From an endosymbiont of Bathymodiolus septemdierum str. Myojin knoll (GTDB taxonomy: Bacteria > Pseudomonadota > Gammaproteobacteria > PS1 > Pseudothioglobaceae), in NCBI RefSeq assembly GCF_001547755.1, contig NZ_AP013042.1, forward strand, positions 186,001-250,000: 64,000 nucleotides of DNA, read 5' to 3'. Below the pieces are notes generated by a model, which saw only the letters and a program-made list of their open reading frames with translations, was not told the DNA's origin and ran no database searches. The position numbers were made by a program, and so were the translations under genes. Of this stretch, positions 56,137 to 64,000 are shown in pieces (positions within the stretch are counted from its first letter, which is position 1; every line of letters starts with the position of its first letter).

Positions 56137-56401
56137 ATTGCCTCATATGTTCTTTTAACATTTTGCTGAACTCTTGCGTATAAAATTCAACAGCATCATC
56201 AGAATTTTTTTGGTAATTCTCTTTTGATTCAGATAAAGATGCAGTAATAAATACACTAAAACGCGCCGCTGCATATAGTAATGATGCATTAACCAATTGA
56301 TGGTCGTTAGACTCGCATTGTTGATTGGCTTGCGCTATAAAAACATCTGCGATTTTAATAAAGTTTTTATCAGCATTTTCTTGTTTCTTGCCCTTACTCA
56401 T
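56093..56401 (-). CDS. DUF3144 family protein
   Basis: A 102-residue soluble, mostly helical protein with the DUF3144 pattern (FIKIADVFIAQANQQ, NASLLYAAARFSVF). Function unknown. It precedes hypF and overlaps its start by 44 bases; a GGGAG site lies before the ATG. Ends in a Lys-rich tail. The 294 bases upstream hold AT-rich sequence and a weak inverted repeat but no gene. Confidence 0.8.
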   Translation of the reverse strand: MSKGKKQENADKNFIKIADVFIAQANQQCESNDHQLVNASLLYAAARFSVFITASLSESKENYQKNSDDAVEFYTQEFSKMLKEHMRQYESTFDKKPANKKK

Positions 56402-56655
56402 ACTATATTTCTCCCATTTAAATTGTGAATAATAACCATTTAAACATCTATTTCCTCAATATTTCAAGCAAAATTTGCAAAAAATTTTCTTACGATTATT
56501 GAATCTAAATTCTAAGAAAAGTATCAAATAACTACAAATATCAAACTAGTCGCGCTATAGGTGGACATAAAAATCTAGATTAGGAGGTTTAGAATAAATT
56601 ATCCTAGATAAAGATTTCATCATGCGGGGCGGCATATTGATGATTAGGTTTTTGA

Positions 56656-58035
56656 GACCCTGTAAACCAGATTGTGTAAACACCTCTTTCAAAAATCAGA
56701 CATAATCCTTTAATCTATCCTCATGTAAGATTATAAACTGATTCATTGCTTGTGACCAATTTCGTATTGGCATTGTCCATTTCTTACTGGCTGCTTCAAT
56801 GGCTAAAAAGACCACTTTAAAAGCAGAGTTATCATGATTAAAAATCTTTCTGTTTTTGATAGATTTTCTAATCACTGAGTTTAAGGATTCAATGGCATTA
56901 GTGGTATAGATTGCCTTTCTGATTGCCTCAGGATAAGCAAATAGAGTAGCAACATTATCCCAATTTCGTCGCCACGATTTGGCGATACTTGGGAACTGCG
57001 TATCCCATTTATACTCAAACTCATCTAACGCCAATAAAGCTTCTTCTTCAGTAATAGACTGATAGATTTGCTTTAAATCACTAGCAACATTCTTACGTTC
57101 CTTATAGCCCACATATTTAAGCGAGTTGCGAACCATATGAACAATACACAGTTGTACATCAGCCTGTGGGAACACGGCATTAATAGCTTCGGGGAATCCC
57201 GTTAACCCATCGACTGAGGCGATCAGGATGTCTTTTACGCCACGATTAGCAATATCGTTAAGAACGCCCAACCAGAACTTAGAAGATTCATTTTTGGACA
57301 ACCATAAGCCAAGACATTCTTTTTTACCCTCAAGATTAACGCCTAGGGCAATGTACATGGTCTTTTTAATGATTTGTTTATCTTGCCTAACTTTAATGAC
57401 AATACCGTCTAAATAAACAATGGGGTAAATCTCATCCAATGGACGATTACGCCACTCTGTGGCTTGAGCAATAACCGCTTGTGTTACATTGGACACCAAC
57501 GTTGCTGAGATGTCAGCGTCATACATCTCTTTAAAGGTTGTGACAATATCACGGGTGCTCATGCCTTTGGCATACAGGCTTAATATTTGATTATCAAAAG
57601 TGCCTAATCTGGTTTGACCCTTCTCAATGATAGCAGGCTCAAAGTTAGCATTGCGATCCCTTGGAATAGCAAGTTCAACTTCGCCATGATTACCTTTAAC
57701 AATTTTAGAGTAGTAGCCATTGCGAGCGTTATTACTGGCATTAGATTCATTGCCATTTTGTCCATATTTTGGATAGCCAAGGTGATGTTCCATCTCAGCA
57801 CCAAGTGCCGCTTCTATGGTCATCTTAACCAATGATGCAGACAAGTCTGCCAAGTCATCTTGGGTGTGGATGTCTTTGGCAAGCTCACCAGCAAAAGCAC
57901 GGAGTTTTTGTTGGTTAATGCCTGTGTTGTTCAGTTGGTTCTTTTGGTTTTTTCTTAGTGTTGCGTTACTCATGTTTTTTCTCCTTTTTAGGGATTATAA
58001 AATATGAGGGTTTACACAATCTGGTTTACAGGGTC
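56656..58035. mobile_element. IS256-family insertion sequence
   Basis: Perfect 26-base terminal inverted repeats, 56656-56681 (GACCCTGTAAACCAGATTGT + GTAAAC) and 58010-58035, enclose a 425-residue transposase gene. Total length about 1.38 kb is normal for the family. The flanks (TTTTTGA and GCCCCAG) share no target duplication, so it may have rearranged since insertion. Confidence 0.93.
56696..57973 (-). CDS. IS256-family DDE transposase
   Basis: Complete mutator-type transposase. The DDE core appears as IVYLDGIVIKVRQ, ASVDGLTGFPEAI and TTNAIESLNSVIRK. Length (425) is normal and no stops interrupt it, so the element may still be active. The promoter side faces 58.0 kb. Confidence 0.95.
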   Translation of the reverse strand: MSNATLRKNQKNQLNNTGINQQKLRAFAGELAKDIHTQDDLADLSASLVKMTIEAALGAEMEHHLGYPKYGQNGNESNASNNARNGYYSKIVKGNHGEVELAIPRDRNANFEPAIIEKGQTRLGTFDNQILSLYAKGMSTRDIVTTFKEMYDADISATLVSNVTQAVIAQATEWRNRPLDEIYPIVYLDGIVIKVRQDKQIIKKTMYIALGVNLEGKKECLGLWLSKNESSKFWLGVLNDIANRGVKDILIASVDGLTGFPEAINAVFPQADVQLCIVHMVRNSLKYVGYKERKNVASDLKQIYQSITEEEALLALDEFEYKWDTQFPSIAKSWRRNWDNVATLFAYPEAIRKAIYTTNAIESLNSVIRKSIKNRKIFNHDNSAFKVVFLAIEAASKKWTMPIRNWSQAMNQFIILHEDRLKDYV

Positions 58036-58141
58036 GCCCCAGAGAGTGATTTATTTTTGAAAACTATTTGTATTGTTGTTCGGGACCAAACAATTAATTC
58101 AATTAAATACGAGTTTAAGGTCTAAAATTTATTTGTAACAA

Positions 58142-58912
58142 TTAAAAAACTTGATTGGCAATATTTTTTAAGGTTGGGACAGGTAAATTAAACGATTTTG
58201 CTAATTTAAGTGTGCGCTTTAGTCTTGCGGGTGCAGATCTGCCCATACATTGGTGTGCTAAATCGCCTTTAAAGGCGTGTATCATGCCTTTTTCTAATTC
58301 ATCTTCGGCAAAATTTTTACCTGTGAGTGCACTTTGTAATTTCAAAATATCACTGGACACATTGCGCATTAAGTCAAGATGATTGTTGCGTAAATCATTA
58401 ACCGTTGCACCCGTTTCAATAGACAATCCTGCAATATTAGTGGTGAGAATATAAATATTTTTTAGCACCAGTTCAAATAATAATTCATTCTTGGTGTTAA
58501 GTGTGCGGGCGGGAATATCAATCAACGCCAAAGAATCTACTAAAATTTGTGCTTTTTTGCCATAGGCAGGGGAGGAGATTAACACATTAGAATCCATACC
58601 TTTTTTCTTTTCAAACCAAACCGAAATAACCGTTGGATTTGTAAAATTATGCACCTCCCAATCTCTTGGTAAAAGCTCATTTTGCATCATTGCTACTCTG
58701 TCCTTCCATTGTTTTGGAATGGATTTTAAGGCATTTTGCAAATCCACTTCTGCAGTGCAAACCAAAATGAGTTCTGGGTCGATAGTATTTGCTAATTTAT
58801 TAATATTAGTTTCACGAGTAATAGGGTAAACGGGGTAATTGTTTTTTAAAAATGCCCGTGCAAAAACACTACCAAGTTCGCCGATTCCCAAGACTACGAT
58901 GGGTTTCTTCAT
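58142..58912 (-). CDS. Ketopantoate-reductase-like dehydrogenase
   Basis: A 257-residue protein with an N-terminal Rossmann motif (VVLGIGELGSVFARAFL) and a C-terminal helical domain like ketopantoate reductases (PanE) and related dehydrogenases. The family Lys region (LKNIYILTTNIAG) is roughly present, but the fit is loose, so substrate is unknown. A decayed copy of its 3' end lies at 31516-31772. It overlaps the next upstream gene's region closely and its start is 6 bases after that gene's stop. Confidence 0.7.
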   Translation of the reverse strand: MKKPIVVLGIGELGSVFARAFLKNNYPVYPITRETNINKLANTIDPELILVCTAEVDLQNALKSIPKQWKDRVAMMQNELLPRDWEVHNFTNPTVISVWFEKKKGMDSNVLISSPAYGKKAQILVDSLALIDIPARTLNTKNELLFELVLKNIYILTTNIAGLSIETGATVNDLRNNHLDLMRNVSSDILKLQSALTGKNFAEDELEKGMIHAFKGDLAHQCMGRSAPARLKRTLKLAKSFNLPVPTLKNIANQVF

Positions 58913-58917
58913 GTTAT

Positions 58918-59247
58918 TTACCAAGGGCCGCGACTACCAGGAATATATGAAGTGCCATCATCATTCCGGTGTTGATTGGGTTTATAAATACTTTCATCGT
59001 AGACCCAATTTTGGACAAATTTTGGTATTAATGAGTAATGCAAACGACATTCTTCTGCTTGCTGGGTAAATCTTAATATAAATGCAAATCCAATTAAGGG
59101 CACTAGCCAAATAAAAACAATTCTGACTATTTTTATCCACAAGTGGCGAATATCTTTTTCTTGCACGGCAATAATAGAAGTGACAATATTAAAATATAAA
59201 ATAAAGGCAATAAAAATCAGGATGAAACCAATAATTATTTCTTTCAT
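58918..59247 (-). CDS. Unknown membrane protein, 109 residues
   Basis: Two hydrophobic helices (about 3-27 and 43-62) and a polar tail ending in [10 protein letters not shown]. No family recognised. It overlaps sucD by 4 bases upstream, which suggests cotranscription with sucCD. Confidence 0.65.
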   Translation of the reverse strand: MKEIIIGFILIFIAFILYFNIVTSIIAVQEKDIRHLWIKIVRIVFIWLVPLIGFAFILRFTQQAEECRLHYSLIPKFVQNWVYDESIYKPNQHRNDDGTSYIPGSRGPW

Positions 59248-60113
59248 TTTAAAACCTCAAGTAAAGTTTTACCCATTGTTGCAGGAGTAGGAGAGACGGC
59301 AACACCCGCTTTTTCCAAGGCGTTGATTTTATCAATGGCTTTACCCGAGCCAGCACTGATGACGGCACCCGCATGCCCCATGCGTTTGCCTTTTGGGGCG
59401 CTGAGTCCAGCGATATAGGACACCACAGGTTTTGACACATGGGATTGAATGTATTCGGCAGCCTCTTCTTCTGCCATGCCACCGATTTCGCCGACCATGA
59501 TGATGGACTGCGTTTTTTCATCAGCTTCAAATAGTTTAAGGCAGTCAATGAAATTCATACCCTGAACTGGGTCGCCACCGATGCCGATACAGGTGCTTTG
59601 CCCTAATCCCACTTGGGTGGTTTGGTGCACGGCTTCATAAGTCAATGTACCAGAACGAGAGACAATGCCGACACTGCCTGCTTGATGAATATTGCCAGGC
59701 ATAATGCCAAGTTTACATTCATTTGGGGTGATGACACCTGGGCAATTTGGACCGATTAAGGTCGAATTTGAGTCTTTTAAAATCGCCTTTATTTTAAGCA
59801 TATCTTGCACGGGGATGCCTTCGGTAATACAAGTGATGACAGGCATTTGCGCTTCAATCGCTTCAATAATTGAAGCGTAGGCAAAACGAGGCGGAACATA
59901 GATCATACTGGCATTTGCACCAGTTTCACGCATTGCTTCGGAGACACTGTTGAATACGGGTAAATCTAAGTGTGTTTGCCCGCCTTTTCCTGGGGTAACG
60001 CCGCCGACGAATTGGGTGCCGTAGGCAATAGACTGCTGCGAATGAAAAGTGCCTTGTTTACCTGTAAAACCTTGGGTAATTACCTTGGTGTCTTTATTGA
60101 TTAATATACTCAT
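59244..60113 (-). CDS. sucD: Succinyl-CoA synthetase alpha subunit
   Basis: CoA-binding and phospho-histidine subunit. Motifs: [27 protein letters not shown] and the catalytic His in [13 protein letters not shown]. Length (289) is normal. Overlaps sucC by 4 bases. Confidence 0.96.
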   Translation of the reverse strand: MSILINKDTKVITQGFTGKQGTFHSQQSIAYGTQFVGGVTPGKGGQTHLDLPVFNSVSEAMRETGANASMIYVPPRFAYASIIEAIEAQMPVITCITEGIPVQDMLKIKAILKDSNSTLIGPNCPGVITPNECKLGIMPGNIHQAGSVGIVSRSGTLTYEAVHQTTQVGLGQSTCIGIGGDPVQGMNFIDCLKLFEADEKTQSIIMVGEIGGMAEEEAAEYIQSHVSKPVVSYIAGLSAPKGKRMGHAGAVISAGSGKAIDKINALEKAGVAVSPTPATMGKTLLEVLK

Positions 60114-61270
60114 TTTGATAACGCCACAATTTTAATTGCCGCTTTGGTTAAATCGGCTTCGGTGTGAATATTAACGCCAGATTCATCTAATAATTTAAGC
60201 CCTGCCGCTGCATTTGTACCTTCAAGCCTTACTACAATCGGTAAATTTAATCCTACTTTTTCAATCGCTTGCAAAATCCCTTCTGCAATCAAATCACAAC
60301 GCACAATCCCGCCAAAAATATTCACTAAAATCCCCTTAACATTTACCTCGCTCTGAATGAGCTCAAACGCTTTTGCAACGCGTTGCGCCGTCGTGCCACC
60401 ACCAACATCTAAGAAATTCGCAGGTGAACCTCCATGATGCTCAATCAGGTCCATCGTTGCCATTGCCAGCCCAGCACCATTGACCATACAGCCGATTGTA
60501 CCGTCGAGTGAGATGTAATTCAGTTGCCATTCGCTGGCAGTCATTTCCTTCTCATCTTCTTGGGAAATATCACGCATTGCCAAAATATCTTCGTGGCGAT
60601 ACAAGGCATTATCGTCAAAATCAATTTTTCCATCCAGTGCTAACAGCGTGTTTTCTGCTGTTGTAATGAGTGGATTAATTTCAATTAAACTAACATCTTT
60701 TTGCGTGAAAATATTATACAAACCCAATAATGCAGTGTTAAATTGCTTGGTTAATGCCGTGTTTAATTCTAATTTTTTTGCAATTTCAGCACAGTCCTTT
60801 GTAGATAAAACCCCTAATGGGTCAATGCCAAATTTAATAATTTTATCAGGTGTTTCACTGGCAACTTTTTCAATGTCCATGCCACCTTCAGTTGATGCTA
60901 AAACTGTGATTTTTTGCGTCTGCCTATCAATCAATAAACCTAAATACAATTCGCGTTCAATATTTTGCCCCGCTTCAATTAACAACTGATTAACCGGCAA
61001 ACCCTTGGCGTCCGTTTGCGGTGTAATCAATTGTGTGCCCAATAATTTGTCGCAAGTATTTTCAACTTCTGCCACCGAGTGACATAAAATTACACCGCCC
61101 CCTTTACCGCGACCCCCCGCATGCACTTGCGCTTTAACCACCCAAATATCACCACCCAAAGTATTGCAAGCATCGCTTGCCTGGGCAGTGGCGTCAATCA
61201 AAATACCATTCGGGGTTTGAATGTTATTTTTCTTAAATAATGTTTTCGCTTGGTATTCGTGAATGTGCAT
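60110..61270 (-). CDS. sucC: Succinyl-CoA synthetase beta subunit (ADP-forming)
   Basis: ATP-grasp subunit. Motifs: [34 protein letters not shown] and [17 protein letters not shown]. Length (386) is normal. Makes ATP and succinate from succinyl-CoA or the reverse for biosynthesis; the position without other TCA genes is unremarkable. Confidence 0.96.
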   Translation of the reverse strand: MHIHEYQAKTLFKKNNIQTPNGILIDATAQASDACNTLGGDIWVVKAQVHAGGRGKGGGVILCHSVAEVENTCDKLLGTQLITPQTDAKGLPVNQLLIEAGQNIERELYLGLLIDRQTQKITVLASTEGGMDIEKVASETPDKIIKFGIDPLGVLSTKDCAEIAKKLELNTALTKQFNTALLGLYNIFTQKDVSLIEINPLITTAENTLLALDGKIDFDDNALYRHEDILAMRDISQEDEKEMTASEWQLNYISLDGTIGCMVNGAGLAMATMDLIEHHGGSPANFLDVGGGTTAQRVAKAFELIQSEVNVKGILVNIFGGIVRCDLIAEGILQAIEKVGLNLPIVVRLEGTNAAAGLKLLDESGVNIHTEADLTKAAIKIVALSK

Positions 61271-61469
61271 AATGTTTGTTTTTTTTAGTTAGAGTCAAGA
61301 ACCAGTAAAGAAAATAATATACATATAAGTAATTGATTTATAATATTTTTTTTATTAAAAAATATAAGATACTTAGTCAAAATCAAGAACTAGTCAAGAA
61401 AATGTCACACCCAAAATGGGTGATGGCCCCTTCTAGGACCTTCCATGTCAGCAATTTTTATTATAGGTT

Positions 61470-62600
61470 TTATAAATATGTTTCTTTAAATGTTTCGTAA
61501 CTACCAACTTTAGCAAAATTTATTTCAAATTCTAAATCATTTATCTTGTCAATTCGTACAGAATCTATTCCTAAAAATTGTAATTTTGCGTAAGTTAGCA
61601 ATTCACCTTCAGGTAATTCTAAAACATCTCTAAGAAGCCATTGCCCTAATTCTTTATTAGAATATGACATTAAGGCTTTACTGCTATCTTGACACATTTT
61701 ACTTTTCATTATTTTACCATTTGGCAGTTTTAATGAAAAAGGCATATCTCTACTTGGAAAAAAATTTGGAAAGTTGTTATGGATTACTATAGGGACAGGT
61801 ATATAAATTTCATTTGCATGCCTTACTCTACCTTTTGCATTCCATTGATTAAGTCCACTTTTTTCAAAAACCTCCATATTTTTACTGTATAAAGGCAAAT
61901 AAACAGTTTGCTTGATTTTAGTGTCAGTTAAAAATATTTTTTCTTGTGTAAAACATTCTTGCAAAGTTAACAACGGGTCTTTTAATATATTAATATCAAA
62001 TTCATCAAGAATTAGGCTAGGATTGGTACTATCGAATCTTTTCGATAGGGTACTTTTTGAAAGTGAAAAAGAATAATCATTAATATCGTCATCAAATTTG
62101 ATGACATTTTTTTTGGCATTGATTTTAATGTGTTGGATATTATTAATAGCAATTTTGTCCATGTTACTTTCAAATATTTTAAACTTACTTTCTTCTCGTA
62201 AAACACAATGATAAATAGAACTTTGTGTTTGATAGGTTTTTTTGGCAAACTGAATTCTAGCATTTCTGAGATTTGCTACCTTTTCAATGAGTTTTTTGTT
62301 GCTTAAACCTATATATAGTTCCCTGTCATTATTAAACTCTGCGATTTTTTGAAAGGTTTTATTATTATTTGCTAAAAATGTTTTTAGCCCTATACCAATA
62401 AGGCCCTTTTTGGCATCTATCGATACATCACCTCTAGACAAATCATCTGCTTTGAATGCTCTGCAAAATAATTTTTCAGCTATTCTATAATAAAGATATG
62501 GTGTTTTTGAATCCGAATATAAGTTTGATAAAGAGCCAACTATTTCTAAAAAATTCTGATAGTCTCCTTGTTGATTATTTGATTGATTTTCAAAAAACAT
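61470..62600 (-). CDS. Probable type II restriction endonuclease (NgoFVII-like C-terminal domain)
   Basis: A 376-residue protein adjacent (4 bases) to a C5 cytosine methyltransferase. The C-terminal third (GRVRHANEIYIPVPIVIH, FPSRDMPFSLKLPNGK, ALMSYSNKELGQWLLRDVL, LLTYAKLQFLGIDSVRI) resembles the DNA-binding domain of NgoFVII/PLD-type restriction enzymes, by recollection of the family. The N-terminal half keeps no motif I can name. Pairing with a methylase is the main support for a restriction role. Composition is AT-rich and lysine-rich. Confidence 0.72.
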   Translation of the reverse strand: MFFENQSNNQQGDYQNFLEIVGSLSNLYSDSKTPYLYYRIAEKLFCRAFKADDLSRGDVSIDAKKGLIGIGLKTFLANNNKTFQKIAEFNNDRELYIGLSNKKLIEKVANLRNARIQFAKKTYQTQSSIYHCVLREESKFKIFESNMDKIAINNIQHIKINAKKNVIKFDDDINDYSFSLSKSTLSKRFDSTNPSLILDEFDINILKDPLLTLQECFTQEKIFLTDTKIKQTVYLPLYSKNMEVFEKSGLNQWNAKGRVRHANEIYIPVPIVIHNNFPNFFPSRDMPFSLKLPNGKIMKSKMCQDSSKALMSYSNKELGQWLLRDVLELPEGELLTYAKLQFLGIDSVRIDKINDLEFEINFAKVGSYETFKETYL

Positions 62601-62604
62601 TTGA

Positions 62605-63702
62605 TTAAGTTTCCAAGGCTAAAGTTATATTATTTATAATTCTCTCTACCAAAGGAACGCAGATAGAGTTGCCAAATTGTTTATACAAATTAGAGTCAGT
62701 TATGTTTGGCAGTATATAGTTTTCTGGATACCCTTGAAAATTCGCACACTCTTTAGGTGTTAACTTTCTAATTCCTTTATTATCTAAAATGATTGGCACA
62801 TTGTGTCCACCCATACCCATATTTGCTGTTAATGTTGGACAGACAGCACTTTTATTTTCTCGAACATATTTTCTACGCCATTGATAAATAGTATTTTTTT
62901 TAGTAATATCATCTTTTAATTTTTTATGCAAGGGTTTATTATTGTAGTAATATTTTTCATCAACTGCTTTTTCCAAACAACTGCTAATGGTTTTTTTGAG
63001 TTCTATTTTCTTCGGAAATGAAAAATTATTAAATGCTTTTTGTTCTAGAAAACCCACAATAAATATTCTTTCTCTATTTTGTGGCGTGTTGCCATATTTC
63101 ATGGCATTCAAAACATTGTCAGTAACTTTATACCCTAATTTCTGTAATTTATTATAAATGACTTTGATTGTATTACCTTTATCATGAGTTTTTAAATTTT
63201 TTACATTCTCCAAAATAAAGGCTTTTGGTTTTTTTTCTTTAAGGATTTTAACTATATCAAAAAACAAATTTCCTCTGCCATTTTTATCATCAAAACCCTG
63301 TCTATGACCTGCAATAGAAAATGGTTGACAAGGAAAGCCTGCAAATAAAAAATCAAAATCGGGTATATCTTTTGCTTTAACTTCGATGATATTGCCAGCA
63401 AAATTACCTGAATAAAATAAATCTTTATTGTGTTTTAAAAAATTAGCCTCATAAGTCTTTCTAGCATTATCATCAAATTCACTAGCGAAAACACATTGAC
63501 CACCTAAATTTGAAGCTGCTAGGTGAAAACCACCGATACCTGCAAATAAATCAATAAAAGTAAAATTGGGTTTTTTATTGACATCAGACTCTTTTGTCTC
63601 GAAGCGATCTAATAATCCCATTTGAAAGGCGTCCTCTACACAGTCAGTGTTTTTTTTGAGGGAATTTTCTTGGATGTAGTTAACATCTTTTATTTTTAGC
63701 AT
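62605..63702 (-). CDS. DNA cytosine-5 methyltransferase
   Basis: C5 methyltransferase with motif I (FIDLFAGIGGFHLA, about 49-62), motif IV with catalytic Cys (FPCQPFSIAG, Cys about 125), motif VI (ILENVKN), motif VIII (QNRERIFIVGF), the target-recognition region between VIII and IX, and motif X near the end (YKQFGNSICVPLVERI). Complete at 365 residues. It forms a modification-restriction pair with the gene that follows; recognition sequence unknown. Confidence 0.95.
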   Translation of the reverse strand: MLKIKDVNYIQENSLKKNTDCVEDAFQMGLLDRFETKESDVNKKPNFTFIDLFAGIGGFHLAASNLGGQCVFASEFDDNARKTYEANFLKHNKDLFYSGNFAGNIIEVKAKDIPDFDFLFAGFPCQPFSIAGHRQGFDDKNGRGNLFFDIVKILKEKKPKAFILENVKNLKTHDKGNTIKVIYNKLQKLGYKVTDNVLNAMKYGNTPQNRERIFIVGFLEQKAFNNFSFPKKIELKKTISSCLEKAVDEKYYYNNKPLHKKLKDDITKKNTIYQWRRKYVRENKSAVCPTLTANMGMGGHNVPIILDNKGIRKLTPKECANFQGYPENYILPNITDSNLYKQFGNSICVPLVERIINNITLALET

Positions 63703-63775
63703 AGCATTATTTTACAAACAAAATACAGTGTAGTTTAAGTAAAATAAGATATTTTATTTTTCGTAATTTTTAAAA

Positions 63776-64000
63776 ATGGCAACTTATTCCACTAGTCAGT
63801 TCAAAAACGGCTTAAAACTTATTTTGGATGGTAATCCTTGTTCGATTATTAATAACGAAATTCGCAAACCTGGCAAGGGGCAGGCGTCTAATAAAGTCAA
63901 ACTTAAAGATTTAATCACGGGTAAAACTTTGGAAAAAACTTTTAAATCTGGCGAGTCTGTGGAAGGTGCTGATGTGATGGAAACAGATATGCAATATTTG
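63776..64000 (+). CDS. efp: Elongation factor P (partial, cut by window end)
   Basis: The first ~75 residues of [18 protein letters not shown], then the loop with the modifiable Lys ([11 protein letters not shown], about residues 27-37) and the beta-strand [16 protein letters not shown]. It relieves ribosome stalling at polyproline. Divergent from the methyltransferase. Confidence 0.95.
   Translation, partial: MATYSTSQFKNGLKLILDGNPCSIINNEIRKPGKGQASNKVKLKDLITGKTLEKTFKSGESVEGADVMETDMQYL

Overview
The window looks like chromosome from a sulfur-oxidising gammaproteobacterium of the SUP05/Thioglobus group, the clade that includes the thiotrophic symbionts of deep-sea bivalves. This is an inference from gene content, AT-rich composition and protein style: a complete uptake [NiFe]-hydrogenase system, cbb3 oxidase, proton-translocating transhydrogenase, a candidate sulfur-globule-type secreted protein, a Crp/Fnr regulator, and several decaying genes and mobile-element traces. 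No rRNA, tRNA or CRISPR array was seen.

Layout. 1-4.9 kb is accessory: a large inverse-autotransporter (intimin/invasin-like) adhesin whose last ~180 bases look like the variable region of a diversity-generating retroelement, then a frameshifted REP-associated transposase and the truncated remnant of a Nif3-family gene. 4.9-31.3 kb is mostly core: asd, hisB, hisH, nth, sbcB, a cold-shock gene, a SulP transporter, a DEAD-box helicase, the Crp/Fnr regulator followed by ccoNOQP (with a three-haem CcoP), a Sel1 protein, a broken ArsR gene, the NWGPxNGG secreted protein, tcdA, tatD, rplM-rpsI, gpsA, grxC, trpG, cmoA, ubiC, recG and ridA.

31.5-58.9 kb is an energy-metabolism block. On the minus strand, reading from 45.6 kb down to 32.1 kb, run hupS-hupL-small membrane protein-hupC-hupD-hupF-hupG-hupH-hupI-hupJ-hupK-hypA-hypB-HupR-like regulator-hypC-hypD-hypE. 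rpoN (sigma-54) is divergent from hupS. Further along are a degenerate pntB fragment, a frameshifted sensor gene, pntB-pntA, ppa, a carbonic-anhydrase remnant, a membrane cytochrome c with a truncated rhodanese, then gmhA-like/hypF/DUF3144 and an IS256-family element. The block is bracketed by two same-orientation copies of the 3' end of one ketopantoate-reductase-like gene (a fragment at 31.5 kb, intact at 58.1 kb), which suggests an inserted or rearranged island.

58.9-64 kb holds sucCD, a restriction endonuclease plus C5 methyltransferase pair, and the 5' part of efp.

Working together: HupSL oxidises H2 and passes electrons through cytochrome b HupC to quinone; CcoNOP provides a high-affinity oxygen terminus; PntAB would convert NADH to NADPH for carbon fixation. 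HypA-F and HupD-K mature the hydrogenase. The sigma-54-type activator beside the hup genes lacks its DNA-binding domain. Several frameshifts lie in homopolymer tracts and could be true decay, slippage or assembly errors.
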